Counted from the stretch's first letter, positions 23,383 to 34,883 are shown. The stretch: DNA of 64,000 nucleotides from Dipteris shenzhenensis (GCA_047967505.1 CM106539.1); one strand, 5' to 3'. Notes: generated by a model not told the origin, from the letters alone. Made by a program: numbers and translations.

Positions 23383-24480
23383 ATGGATTCAACAAGAGCT
23401 ACGTTCCATGATTTTATCTCGTGAGCTGCATTTGCAGGTCATGAGGAAGAGCTATTTTTTGTGTTTGATAGGACTTTAGATGTCCTTGGCACATATATGC
23501 AAGCCAAGGATGACTTCACAGATCTCATCAACTACATGCAAGAGAATTTCATTGATTTTGCATATACATTTAACGAGTCTTCAAAGAGATGGGTTCCAAT
23601 TGATTACATCAATTATATTTTCCTAGACAAACCCAAGTTTGTGAAGCACTTGGCCTACTTTTGTGATAATCTTATAGAGGAAGGGTTTAGGACTGTAGAA
23701 GTGAATGACCTCCTAGAAGCGGGGATCACGGGAAATACAGGCACTAAATTCCTTTCATGGGACATGACATTCATCTTTCTTCTCCGAGATTAAATTTTAG
23801 AGGAAGAAGCCTCATCATCCATCATTGAACTGCTGATATCCTTGTCCCTACACTAGACTCTGACATGTACACAAAAGAGAGTCTTGACCATGCGAGAGAG
23901 GAGGTGGAAGAAACTAAAGCATTAGTCCTTTTTTAAGAGCCCCCAGTTAGAGTAGAGCAAGAATCTTCATCGGAGACCACCGCTGACCCAGAATCAGACT
24001 TAAGGTCCTTGTTCCCCCTCATCATTCATGGAGAAGAGTATGTATTCCTCCATGACATAGAGGTTCTTTTTAGAATACAAGAGGACGAGGCACTTGGAGT
24101 CCTATTTGGGTTTGACGTTGATGCAATTGTCAAAAATCCTAGATTTTTAGGTTTCAAAGACTAGACAATGGAAGACTCTCTCCTGATGGCACTGGTTTCA
24201 TTGAGGGATGCATACAACTCGATATATGATGCACAACCCTCTCATATAGAAGCTTCCACCTCCAAGACAGGATAGTATAAAGCTTCCACCTCTTAGATGG
24301 AACATCACATAGCACCTGGAACCATCAACATTGCAAATGAGGAAGGGATAGAAGTCGAGGGTGCTGTAGTGGTAAGTTTGAACAATGTTTTGTCTTTTGA
24401 TGCTCAGTATGTACCAAAAACCCATGTGGTACATGAAGTAGACTATGCGGTATATACATTGCTGCATGGTATAGATAAAC
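23383..24480 (+). pseudogene. Unidentified protein-coding remnant
   Basis: From ATG 23383 one frame runs to 23793 with a single TGA after 13 codons. A TATATATAAA box lies near 23273-23282, about 100 bp upstream. The predicted protein is acidic (EEELFFVFDRTLDVLGTYM, NYMQENFIDFAYTFNES, KFVKHLAYFCDNLIEEGF). Further open blocks in other frames continue to about 24480 (HGEEYVFLHDIEVLFRI, GFDVDAIVKNPRFLGF), suggesting a longer protein broken by frameshifts. I do not recognise it. Confidence 0.4.
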
Positions 24481-25320
24481 ACTGGGTGTTATACCTGCCC
24501 TTGTACCATGGTAAGTGGTTTAACCATGCGCTAACTGGCTACAGTCGGTCCCGACAAAAAACATGGTGGGGCCAGTTTAAATCGCTCCAAGGGGGGGTTG
24601 CAAAATGTTTAAAATTTTTTAATTCACTGATTTAAAATGTCTGTTTTAATTCCCTCACAAATCCTTGCCAAAGATCTTGAATTGATACAATACTCACAAA
24701 CCCTCTCCCAATCCATGGTCCAACGGGTCTATGTGAGGCCAATGCATGTGCAGAGAAATATTTGGGGAATACTTTGGTAAGGAGGTTGGCCTTTGGGGAA
24801 TTCCATTTTTTTTTCACAATAATGTTTAGCATAGTGATGAAGCTTCATGTCTTTTGAATATTTTGACTTTAAATAAATCTTACGTCATTCTCTTAAATGG
24901 AAAATTGAAAAAGACTAGTGGACACATATATTTTACATTTAGGAACCTAACTTCTATCTCCTTTCAAATAATTTGATATTATTAGTGTGGACCATTAAGA
25001 CTATAGAGTCTTGAACTTAGATATTACAAAGATTGGACCTCAAAGACCATAGAGTCTCCTCTTTGCTACTTCAAACTCTCATCAAAGTCGTTATGAGAAT
25101 ATTCTAGAACAACTTTTAGCATAGTGATCAAGCTTCAAACTTGTCCTAACTATAAGCAAAAAGACAAGGTCATTTTGGTACACCACATGGCTACTGTCGA
25201 TGCATTTGGATCAAACATTCACGATAGGGCATTGATGGCAACAACTATGTCATTGGCAGTAGAAGAGGAGGATCTTACTCCTATTGCAACTAGGTTTACT
25301 TCAAAGACCCCTATTCTCAA
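24481..25320. other. No recognisable gene
   Basis: AT-rich sequence into which the copia element at 25326 inserted. A short open block just before the LTR (VDAFGSNIHDRALMATTMSL) has no identified family. Confidence 0.45.
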
Positions 25321-25325
25321 TGTAA

Positions 25326-25583
25326 TGTTGAGAGTTCATGCTCAACATCATGTGATCATGTGTGCATAGCACCATCACGTGATCATATGTGCATAGCACT
25401 AACCTTATAGAGTGCTATAAAGGAAAGGGTTAGATCCCCTAACCCTAACCCTAAAAGGGTTTGTATATATTCTATTTTTTCAACTAATTCTAGTGTACAG
25501 TTAGTCATTTTGTGGTGTGCTCTCTAGCTGTGCCCTCTCTCCTCATCTCCACTCTTCTCCTCTCCCCTCTTCATATTTTGTCA
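25326..25583 (+). repeat. 5' LTR of the copia element
   Basis: 258 bp, TG...CA ends. It contains CTATAAAGG (TATA box near 25414), a telomere-like run CCCTAACCCTAACCCTAAA near 25437, and a terminal inverted motif TGTTGAG-8 nt-CTCAACA at its very start. Confidence 0.97.
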
Positions 25584-25595
25584 TGGTATCAGAGC
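25584..25595 (+). other. Primer binding site (tRNA-Met type)
   Basis: TGGTATCAGAGC immediately follows the 5' LTR. This is the standard plant copia primer site for minus-strand DNA synthesis. Confidence 0.95.
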
Positions 25596-25845
25596 ATGGT
25601 TCTGCCTTCCGTTGAGGCGCCATCCTTCTTGTGAGAGTGATTGAGAGATTGAGAGATTGAGAGAGATTGAGTGTTCCATTCTCTTCCGTTGAGAGAAAAA
25701 TGCCGTCCATCGGAAGAAGATTTCCGTCATTTGTTCTTGAGAGATTTTTGTTAATCCTCCTTCCGTTCATTCTCCTCGTGAGAGAGAGAGACTTTGGATT
25801 TATTGCATTCCGAGAGTGAGAGGGAGACGATAGCTTCCTTCTCCG

Positions 25846-26127
25846 GAGCTCAAGGCTCTAGTCGCCATCTCCAACATGCTCCAAGGTCTCCAAGCGCTCA
25901 ATGCCTCTGGTCCCCCCCGGCATGTCGGAGAGTTCAATGTGATCCTTTTGAGTGTCGCGGGACTCGAATACTAGGCGGTTCAAGCGACCGCTTCTCGAGA
26001 GAAGAGGAAACTTATGAAGATGGAAGCTTATATCAGCAACTTCCACCACAAGGTCGCTCTGCAGCTCCATTGCCACAAACCAGGCTTGGCCCTTCTTCTC
26101 GAAACCATTAGGCCTGCTGCCAATTAG
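25846..26127 (+). pseudogene. Coding-like fragment inside the retrotransposon leader
   Basis: One frame of 93 codons, interrupted by a single TAG at 25972-25974 and closed by TAG at 26125. It reads ELKALVAISNMLQGLQALN, VGEFNVILLSVAGLEY, then KRKLMKMEAYISNFHHKV and KPGLALLLETIRPAAN. Amphipathic Leu/Ala-rich segments suggest a real helical protein rather than chance. It is unrelated to copia proteins, so capture of a host gene piece is one explanation. I do not recognise the family. Decay, or a chance frame, cannot be excluded. Confidence 0.4.
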
Positions 26128-26659
26128 TTTCATGGGGCTCATCATAAAGCTGCGGTTTTTTCGTTTGTATTCCAGTGTCGGAGCTCAAAAGTCTGTTTGC
26201 TTCTTTCATCGTGGTAGTGTAAGCAGTTGAACTCAGACGCCTGATTCCATGTTCGGACCGCCCATTTGTCCTGCACGTCCGATGAACGGTCTAACAGACT
26301 TGCCCTCTTTCCCTGAAGTCGCCACGCATCCGCTATTCTCAGTGGCAATCATTCAGCCACTCTAGAAGAGGCTGTTTCTTCAGCATGCTGAAAGGTCCAA
26401 CTTGACGAGCCCCGAAGCGAGGGCACAAGCAGCCATCAAATGCACAGAATCATCGCGAATAGCGACGGCCATCTCTCCGCCAAAGCACACAGGCTTTCCA
26501 ACAGACGCCGCGACGGAATCGGCATCTTCGACGGAATCTCCAAAAGATTTCGGTGGCTCTCCATGCAACACGTGGCAGATAGAACTTGACCCATGTTAGG
26601 TTAATCGTTAACCTTGGGTTTGGTCTTTGGTTAAAATTTAGCCATGTGGCAATCTTATC

Positions 26660-26998
26660 TGGCCACGTCAGCAGGCTCCAGCATCTACCACGTCATCATC
26701 TTATCCAGTGACACGTCATCAGGCCACGTCACCTGCCACGTCATCAGTGACACGTCACCTGCCACGTCATCTGGCCACGTCATCAGTGACACGTCATCAG
26801 CCACGTCATCTGGCCACGTCATCAGTGACACGTCATCAGCCACGTCATCTGGCCACGTCATCAGTGACACGTCATCAGCCACGTCACTTGCCACATCATC
26901 TGGCCACGTCATCAGTGACACGTCATCTGTGCCACGTCACCTGCCACGTCATCATTGCCACGTCATTTGCCACATCATCATTGCCACGTCATCAGTGA
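26660..26998 (+). repeat. Tandem array of GCCACGTCATC / GACACGTCATC units
   Basis: About 340 bp of units 11-24 bp long built on CCACGTCATCTG, CCACGTCATCAGTG and ACACGTCATCAG. I count 22 ACGTCA cores from 26641 to 27000. The reverse strand reads TGACGTGGC, a C/G-box hybrid that plant bZIP factors bind. The array lies in the transcribed leader of the copia element, about 1 kb after the LTR. The ORFs through it on both strands are repeat artefacts. Confidence 0.9.
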
Positions 26999-27884
26999 CA
27001 CCTCAGCACTGCCACCTCAGCACAGAGCTTCACTGGCACACCTCTTGCTAAGCACAGTGCCACATCATCACTGCATGTGACTCACAGTGACACATCATCA
27101 TTGAGCACCATTTGCACTCCTTTTTGCCCCTCCACCTAGATCAAGTCATATCTCTTGATCCAGGAAGAATTTGAGGGTGCTCCAAAAAGGAAAGTCGCTC
27201 GATTTTTCGTGCTCTACGCGCTCGTTACATCATGCGCACATTTCGGCGCAAGTTACACTCACATTTGAGCCTCGCCGACAAAACCACTTCCTTCACGCAC
27301 ATTTGCCTCTACATCGACGCATCTGACCCAGCACTTAAAAAGAACAAAGGAAAAGGAATTATTTGTTGTTCTTTCATCGATCGACGGTTGGTTTAGATCT
27401 AGATCAGAGTAGACTAGATCGCCATAGAGGGGACGCTTTGAATTCCCCAAGTTGCCAATCTAAGCCATGCCCGAAATTCCCGACTAGTACCTACTCGGAG
27501 TCAGTCCATACGCTCACATCCGATTTCACATCATTGCATTATCTGAAACCATACGTTCATCAGTTCCGTGAGCAGACTTCAGAGTTCAGAGGCATTGCAG
27601 ATTGATTCAGTGGGCAGATAGCACTTGATTTCACACACACATGCCACCATTGTAAAGCCTATTTGGCTATCTCACGGCATCGTGCACATCATTTTTTCAG
27701 CCTTGTAAAGCCTCTTGGCTATTCCCGGCATCATTGCCACAAGCCTTGTAACACAGGTCAGATCTTATTTACTGCAGTTCTATCTTCACCGACGGTACAG
27801 AGATTTCACTTGGCATCTTCAGTGTATTTGCAGTTGATTCATACAGAGTTTTCCAGGACACTTTCTGAGTACATTGTTTGCACC

Positions 27885-30800
27885 ATGTCGACTAGCAACC
27901 TCAATCTGGAGGCATCTGCTAAGTTAGACAACTCCAATTACGGTACATGGAAATACTGAATGGAGACCATTCTTGTGCTTCAGGACAAATGGGAGTATGT
28001 TGATGGATCCATACCTAGACCATTGGCAGATCCAGCCACCAGTAGCTCTACTCCATCTGTTGTCACAGCACCAGCAACGGGATCTACATCTACACAAACA
28101 GTTTCCGCATCAGTAGCAGATCCTGCCATTGCCCGAGCTCAAGCAGAATGGGATAAGAAAGACAAGTATGCCTATCACCTGATCAAGCAGAATGTGCAAG
28201 ATGTCATGCTAGGACAGCTCAACACAGTCAAGACATCAAAAGAAGCATGGGATATGTTCGCAGCTCTCTACGAGTCCAAGAACACATCCAGGATTCTCAC
28301 CTTGAGAAACCAGATCAACCAGAGTTTCCGCAATAGCAATGAAACCGGTCATGCTTATGTACTCCGCATCAAAGACTACAACAATCAACTTGCAGCAGCA
28401 GGAGAGACTATGAATCCTGCAGAAATGGTTCAAGTAATCCTGAATGGACTAGGAGAAGGATATGAGAATCTGGTCCAGAGTATTGCCATCCAATGGCAAA
28501 TTCCAACACTTGAAGAACTTCAGTCAGTTCTACTTGGTGAAGAACTCAGGACTCAGGCAATTCAAGCACGTAAAGGTCATTCTAATGATCAGGCATTCAC
28601 AGCTTCAGACAGAAGCAGAGGCAAAGGCAGAAACAGAGGTAGATCATATCAGAAAAGTGGTCAAAATCAAAGTCAGAATCAGCATCAGCATCAGCAGCAT
28701 CCTCAGCAACATCAAAATCAGCAAAGAGGAAATCATTCCAATCGAGGAAGATTCCAAGGACGAGGGAATGCATCCACCAATGTGTCAAACATTCAATGCA
28801 ACTATTGTCACAAGTTTGGACACTATGAAAGAGATTGCCGCAAGAAGCAGTATGACCAAGGCGGTCAATCCAGCAGTAATCGAGGGAATTCCCGAGGAAG
28901 AGGAAATCATCGTGGTGGACATTCTAGTCACAGTCATTTTGCAAATGAACATGGAAATATGTTTCTTGCAAGTGAGGAATTGCATCAGACTGATACAATG
29001 CACCTAGACACTGATTTCAATCCCAAAGAAGATTTCAGTTATCAAGTCGACCAAGTGGAACAGGATCCTTGGTACATCGACAGCGGTGCATCATCTCATA
29101 TGACAAATCATCAGGAATGGTTCACAGAAATGAAGCCATTAGAAGGTCAAAAGAATGTCATCTATACAGCAGACAATACACCGAATCCGGTTCAAGGGAC
29201 AGGAGTTATCCCTATGAACAATTTCACTGGTACAAAAGGATTAGTCAAAGATGTGCTCTATGTTCCGAAGCTCAGCAAGAACCTTTTGTCAGTAGGTCAA
29301 ATGACGGAACACAACTACAAAGTCATCTTCGACGGTGATGAATGCACTATCAGAGACAAATCCAAAAGAGGTCAACTAGTAGCAAAAGGTGTCAAGGAAG
29401 GACGCTTATACAGGATGCTAGCTACAGTACCAGATAAGCATGCCATGTCAGCTCAAATGCAACAGATGCCACTATCCGCAAAATGGCACAAGAGATATGG
29501 TCATGTCAACTTCAAGTACTTGTTAGATCTAAGGAATCAAAATATGGCAATTGGGATTCCGAAGCTACAGTTTCTTGGAAAGGTTTGTGAAGCATGCTGC
29601 TTCGGCAAACAAAAGCGAACCAACTTTGTCAGAAGTACCTCTCGTGCACGAGGTATTCTTGATTTAATTCATACAGATGTATGGGGTTATGCCCAGACCC
29701 GCAGCATCAATGGTTCACTTTATTACTTGACCTTCATCGACGACTACAGCAGATATTGTTGGGTCTACTTTCTGAAAGAGAAATCTGAAGTGTTTGCCAG
29801 ATTTCAAGAATTTAAAGCCATGGTAGAAAACCAAACAGGCAGAAAGATCAAGGTCATGAGATCAGACAGAGGAGGTGAATACATGTCTTCAGCCTTCATG
29901 AACTTTTGCAAAACTCACAGCATTCGAAGACAATTCACATGTGCAGATACTCCTCAGCAAAATGCAATAGCTGAAAGGAAGAATGGGACTTTAGCAGACA
30001 GTGCTAGAGCAATGCTTAGTGAAAAGCATCTTCCGAATCAGTATTGGGCAGAAGCAATAGCTACAGCTAACTACTTGCTTAATCGGCTTTCTACCGAACC
30101 GATACAAGGAATGACTCCTTATGAAGCATTCACTGGACACAAGCCACGCATTGGGCATCTCCGCATATTTGGTTGCATAGCATATGCCCACATACATGAT
30201 GATCATCGCAGGAAATTGGATGCGAAGTCACGCAAATGCATCATGGTTGGCTACAGTGACGAGAGTAAAGCATACAAATTGTATGATCCCATCAACCGCA
30301 AAGTCATCATCTCCAGAGATGTAATCTTCGATGAGGAATAAGAATGGAAAACCTCACCTACACAGGAGATAGAAGCATCGACTTCACAGTCATCTACAGA
30401 ACAGGTTGATGAAGAAGAGCAAGAATTGCCAGCAACACCCCAATCAGCGTCACAGCAGCTCAGACGGTCTACTAGGGAAAGCAGACCACCAGCCAGATTG
30501 ACATATGCTCAGAAAGGCAAAGCAATTCAGGTGGAAACCACCAACTATGCTCTTATGACTACCATCATGGCTACAGAAGAGCCAGTGTACTTCGAAGACG
30601 CAGTAGATAAGCCAGAATGGCAAACTGCAATGAATGAGGAAATGGATGCTTTGTATAAAAATAACACTTGGGAATTATGTGACCTTCCACCAGGAAAGAA
30701 GGCCATAGCCAACAAATGGGTATACAAAGTGAAGTACAATCCAGATGGCAGTATTCAGAGATACAAAGCCAGATTAGTTGCAAAAGGATTTGCACAACAA

Positions 30801-32129
30801 TATGGTCAAGATTATGATGAGACTTATGCTCCAGTAGCAAAGATGGATTCCATACGGTTCTTGATATCACTAGCCACACTCAGTAAATGGAATGTGTATC
30901 AGCTCGATGTCAAGAATGCATTTCTCAATGGTTATCTAGACGAGGAAGTCTACATGCAACAACCAGCCGGTTATGTTGAACCAGAACAGGAGAACAAGGT
31001 TTGCCATCTCAAGAAAAGTCTCTATGGCTTAAAGCAAGCACCCAGAAGTTGGTACAGCAGAATTGACAAGTATTTTGCTGATCTGGGATACATGAAGTCC
31101 AATGCAGATCATACTCTCTACTACAAAGTTCAAGGGGAAGATATTACTATTGCACTTTTGTACGTAGATGATCTGATTGTGACAGGAAGCAAGGATAGCT
31201 TCATCAGAAAGCTAAAACAAGACTTATCTGCAGAGTTCGACATGAAAGATCTTGGACTTATGCACTATTGTCTTGGAATTGAGTTCTGGAGAGATTCAGA
31301 TAGCACATTCATGAGTCAGCTCAAATATGTTGACAGTCTCCTGAAGAAGTTTCATATGGCAGATTGCAAGATTGCAGCCACTCCCATGGAACAGAGTTTG
31401 AAACTTACTAAAGATTCAGAAAAGCCTACAGTCAATGACAGATACTACAGGCAACTCATTGGATCTCTTATATATCTGACAATCACACGGCCAGATATTT
31501 GTTATGCAGTAAGCTCACTAGCACAGTTTATGGCAAATCCAAAACAGTCTCACTGGAATGCAGCCAAAAGAGTCTTGAGATACATCAGAGGTACAAGACA
31601 ATTTGGGATAGAATACAGAGGAAGTCATCCACGGTTGCATGGATACTGTGACAGTGACTATGCTGGAGATCATGAGACCAGGAGATCGACACAGGGATAT
31701 GCATTTTTCCTTGGTCAAGGTGCTATATCATGGTTGTCAAACAAACAGCCAACTGTTTCTTTGTCTTCGACTGAAGCAGAATATAGAGCACTCACTACAG
31801 GTGCATGTGAGGCTATATGGCTCAGAAGACTATTGTCAGAAACAGATTACTTTGATGAATCAAAGCCAACAACAATATACTGTGATAATCAATCGGCTCA
31901 AGCATTGGCCAAAAATCCAGTATATCACTCCAGGACAAAGCACATTGATGTCAGAGAGCACTTCATCAGAGAAAGAGTGTTACTTGGTGACATCACACTG
32001 CAGCATTGTGATAGCAAAGAAAATGTTGCAGACATCTTTACCAAACCACTCGGTAAAGAGCTATTCGAGAAACACCGACTAGCTCTTGGTTTGATGCAGA
32101 GGAAGGACATTCCCATTAAAGGGGTGTGA
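27885..32129 (+). pseudogene. Copia polyprotein (gag-pol), single frame with two stops
   Basis: 1414 codons in one frame from ATG 27885, with TGA at 27957-27959 and TAA at 30339-30341. Domains in order are: gag with NSNYGTWK, AWDMFAALYESKNTSR and a His/Gln/Arg-rich linker; zinc knuckle CNYCHKFGHYERDC at 28797-28838; protease WYIDSGASSHMT at 29070; integrase with WHKRYGHVN, LTFIDDYSRYCWVYFL and TPQQNAIAERKNG; RT from NNTWELCDLPPGKKAI through LDVKNAFLNGYLDEEVYMQ to YVDDLIVTG at 31161; RNase H with YCDSDYAGDHETRRSTQGY and YCDNQSAQALAKNP, ending in the copia signature NVADIFTKPL. The TGA is followed at once by an ATG, so 27960-30341 is open from its own start. The second stop lies in the integrase-RT linker. 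Otherwise the frame is intact, consistent with youth. Confidence 0.95.
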
Positions 32130-32429
32130 TGGAATGTAATGCTCAGTCCTTCTTCGATTCCCCAGAATCATCATCTTGAGGGAAGGCCTACTTCATGATG
32201 TTGATCTTGAGGGAAGGTGTTGAGAGTTCATGCTCAACACCTTCCCTCAAGATCAACATCATGAAGTAGGCCTTCCCTCAAGATGATGATTCTGGGGAAT
32301 CGAAGAAGGACTGAGCATTACATTCCATCACACCCCTTTAATGGGAATGTCCTTCCTCTGCATCAAACCAAGAGCTAGTCGGTGTTTCTCGAATAGCTCT
32401 TTACCGAGTGGTTTGGTAAAGATGTCTGC
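32028..32429. repeat. Perfect 197-bp inverted duplication at the element's 3' end
   Basis: 32028-32224 (end of RNase H, 3' untranslated part, polypurine tract and first 7 nt of an LTR) is mirrored exactly by 32233-32429, with an 8-nt loop AGTTCATG. The loop and its 7-bp stem TGTTGAG/CTCAACA are the first 22 nt of the LTR. The snap-back point is therefore the hairpin at the LTR tip. Confidence 0.95.
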
Positions 32430-32597
32430 CAAGTGGAACAGGATCCTTGGTACATCGACAGCGGTGCATCATCTCATATGACAAATCATCAGGAATGGTT
32501 CACAGAAATGAAGCCATTAGAAGGTCAAAAGAATGTCATCTATACAGCAGACAATACACCGAATCCGGTTCAAGGGACAGGAGTTATCCCTATGAAC
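32430..32597 (+). repeat. 168-bp direct copy of the protease region
   Basis: Matches 29052-29219 without a difference that I can see (from CAAGTGGAACAGGATCC to CCCTATGAAC). It joins the inverted copy on its left with one or two bases of overlap and runs on its right into GAGGGAAGG, the polypurine tract. Confidence 0.95.
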
Positions 32598-32606
32598 GAG
32601 GGAAGG
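32598..32606 (+). other. Polypurine tract before the 3' LTR
   Basis: GAGGGAAGG directly precedes the LTR start and is the plus-strand primer site. The same string occurs at 32209-32217 just before the aborted LTR start at 32218, and similar purine runs at about 32178 repeat it. Confidence 0.85.
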
Positions 32607-32864
32607 TGTTGAGAGTTCATGCTCAACATCATGTGATCATGTGTGCATAGCACCATCACGTGATCATATGTGCATAGCACTAACCTTATAGAGTGCTATA
32701 AAGGAAAGGGTTAGATCCCATAACCCTAACCCTAAAAGGGTTTGTATATATTCTATTTTTTCAACTAATTCTAGTGTACAGTTAGTCATTTTGTGGTGTG
32801 CTCTCTAGCTGTGCCCTCTCTCCTCATCTCCACTCTTCTCCTCTCCCCTCTTCATATTTTGTCA
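32607..32864 (+). repeat. 3' LTR of the copia element
   Basis: 258 bp, one visible difference from the 5' LTR, followed by the target duplication TGTAA. Confidence 0.97.
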
Positions 32865-32979
32865 TGTAATAGAACTAGCTAAGAAGAAAGATAGCCTATG
32901 AGGCCTCTTTTAATACATTCTAAAATATAAACATATATTTCAATGGATACATGTCTTTAATGGGTACATGTATGATCAT

Positions 32980-33210
32980 TTCTATCAAAACTAGGAGGAA
33001 TTTCATTGTGGTGCAAAAGGCATGTGTGTCTAGGATGTCACGAGGATCCCAGAATGCCCAAAACCCACATGACACAAATTTGGGCAAGGCAAAAATTCCC
33101 AAATTCACACCGTGGTGAGTTTTTTGACATTCTGGACTCCTTGCAACGTCCCAAATACTTATGCCTTTTGTGCCATGGTGAAATTCCTCCAGGATTTGAC
33201 AGAATTCGAA
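32980..33210. repeat. Foldback repeat, arms about 85 bp
   Basis: The left arm from about 32980 (GGAGGAATTTCATTGTGGTGC, AAAAGGCAT, CCAGAATG) is the imperfect reverse complement of 33117-33210 (CATTCTGGACTCC, ATGCCTTTTGTGCC, TGAAATTCCTCC). It looks like a small MITE-type element. The ORFs crossing it on both strands are by-products. Confidence 0.65.
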
Positions 33211-34124
33211 ATAAACATTGAAATGAACCGTAAAATCAATCATAAACAAGGAGAATTTACTCAACAATGTGATGCTTTGGTCCAATTCAAGAGGATTCTG
33301 GGAAACATAAACTAGCATAAACTACACTAAGACACATGAAAGCTTAGAGAGAGGGATGCCCATAGTGAAAAGATATACATGGGAGTCAGCCCATCGAAAG
33401 GAACTGAGGAGAGACACTGGGATACAAGGTTCTTGGTGCATGGTTGTCCTTTTCAAATCACATGTGAGACCACTCATATCTATGCATGCCATATGTGGAT
33501 ATGAGTCTAGCTACTAGATGCTTCACTGGTCTTCATTGTGGTGTGCTACTTCCCCCAAGTATGTCATCCTATGCACGTGAGGTGGCTATAGAGGGACATA
33601 GCCCTTATGAGATGATACATAATAGAGTTCTCTAGGCAGGCAAGCACCCTCCTTCTATGAGACATCAATGCACAGACATGAGACAGATAGGTGAGCCTAC
33701 TAGACTCTGCTTATGAGAGAGTTTTCCACATAGTTTCAGAGATAGATGTAGTAGAACTTGGGATACTAAGGCACTCTGTAAATGCTCCACATGCACGGGG
33801 GATTCACTAGTAGTAATAAGGAGACATCACCTGCGTGCAATAAATATATGAAAATTCCCCTTATCTACCCCCTATTTATAGGACCTTACCTTATAAAATG
33901 TACCTTCCTTCCCTTATATAACCCCCCTCCCTTACACTCACGTGGTACCATACGATATACCCTAGTGGACCCCCCGGGTCCACATGTGACAGGGTATGGG
34001 CGACGTCTACATGAGCTAGGGGCAGTACATGACGTACATGACCTAATCATCTACAATGCTCTTTAGAGATGGCATTATCTGGGGGACTCACTAGTTTCCA
34101 CATGGCGGTGGGATTAGTACTATG
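33211..34124. other. No recognisable gene
   Basis: Unique-looking sequence left of the second copia element. Short ORFs here carry no motif. Confidence 0.5.
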
Positions 34125-34853
34125 TGTAAGAAAACAATACAAGGTCTATGCTCAACAGATAACAGGATCTTGTATGCAAGAGAGAAAAGTAGATAGTATG
34201 GAGAATCAAAAATTTTGATTACTATAAACTGATACAATAGATGGCGCTGCCTCCCAACCGTGCGCTCCTGTGAAAGAAGCTTCGATGGCATGCTGGAAAC
34301 AGTAGAGGACGGAGGCTGGATGCTAAGGAATTAGGGTTGCTGTAGCCAGATGATGAAATGGGCTTCACGGGCTTCCTCTTATATAGCCACCACAAGTACT
34401 CGGTTAGAGCCAATTGGGTGACCGACCCAGTCGGCCCACAACGGCCGACTGGGGGTCGGTCCCAAAATAGGCCACCGACCACACGATAGAATCAGTGCGC
34501 AAAATAGAGCAACTAACCTATGGTTACCGTTCAGCCCAGAGCCATCCAGGATCATCTGAGGCTCCAAACGAGCCCCGCAACCCAAGAGTGGGCTGCCCCA
34601 GGAAATGCTCTGTCTACCCTCAGTGCGGTCAGTCATGGGATGCCTTCCCGCACTTGCATGTAGCCTAGTTGGTGGTGTGCCAACTCTATCTGAAGCCAGC
34701 CATCAGGCCACACATGGCCCCCATCTGGTGTCCAAACCAAGACCTACTGGATAACCGAGCTACTCAAATGCCTTCTCCTCATATGGAGGGCTTACAAGTA
34801 GAGTTAGTTGGTTCCCACGTAGTTACACGAGAGTGGAGCATTGATATCTAACA
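34125..34853 (-). repeat. 3' LTR of the second copia element
   Basis: 729 bp. On the minus strand it starts TGTTAGATATC and ends TTCTTACA. A good TATA box (GGCTATATAAGAG) lies near 34390-34378, which would place the transcription start and R region in the last ~230 bp. Confidence 0.9.
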
Positions 34854-34883
34854 CCCCCCCTCAATGTCCACCTGCAAGTGAAC

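Larger units (their letters stand above)
25596..27884 (+). other. Unusually long 5' leader of the copia element
   Basis: About 2.3 kb lie between the primer site and the gag start, much longer than usual in plant copia elements. It contains a coding-like fragment (25846-26127), the ACGTCA-rich tandem array (26660-26998), and a gag-proximal part (27600-27880) with two copies of a motif GTAAAGCCT...TTGGCTAT. That last part is shared with fragment A. Confidence 0.8.
25326..32864 (+). mobile_element. Near-complete Ty1/copia LTR retrotransposon
   Basis: Both LTRs are 258 bp and start TGTTGAG and end GTCA. By eye they differ at one base (C versus A in the AGATCCCMTAACCC stretch), so insertion is recent. 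A 5-bp target duplication TGTAA flanks it (25321-25325 and 32865-32869). A primer binding site TGGTATCAGAGC, complementary to initiator tRNA-Met, follows the 5' LTR directly. Order in the polyprotein is gag with zinc knuckle, protease, integrase, reverse transcriptase and RNase H, which defines copia. The 3' end is rearranged (see 32028-32606), and two stops interrupt the polyprotein, so it is probably not autonomous. Other copies of the family are decayed (8346-10670, 20362-20689). Confidence 0.97.

Noticed and set aside
26660-26998. CRISPR-like array
   Set aside because: Units are 11-24 bp without unique spacers, and this is plant nuclear DNA inside a retrotransposon.
26644-27051. ORFs of 78-135 codons in the ACGTCA array on both strands
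   Set aside because: Open frames are a consequence of the repeat unit; they are not conserved as protein.
32447-32650. 67-codon ORF near the 3' LTR
   Set aside because: Out-of-frame reading of the duplicated protease segment running into the LTR.
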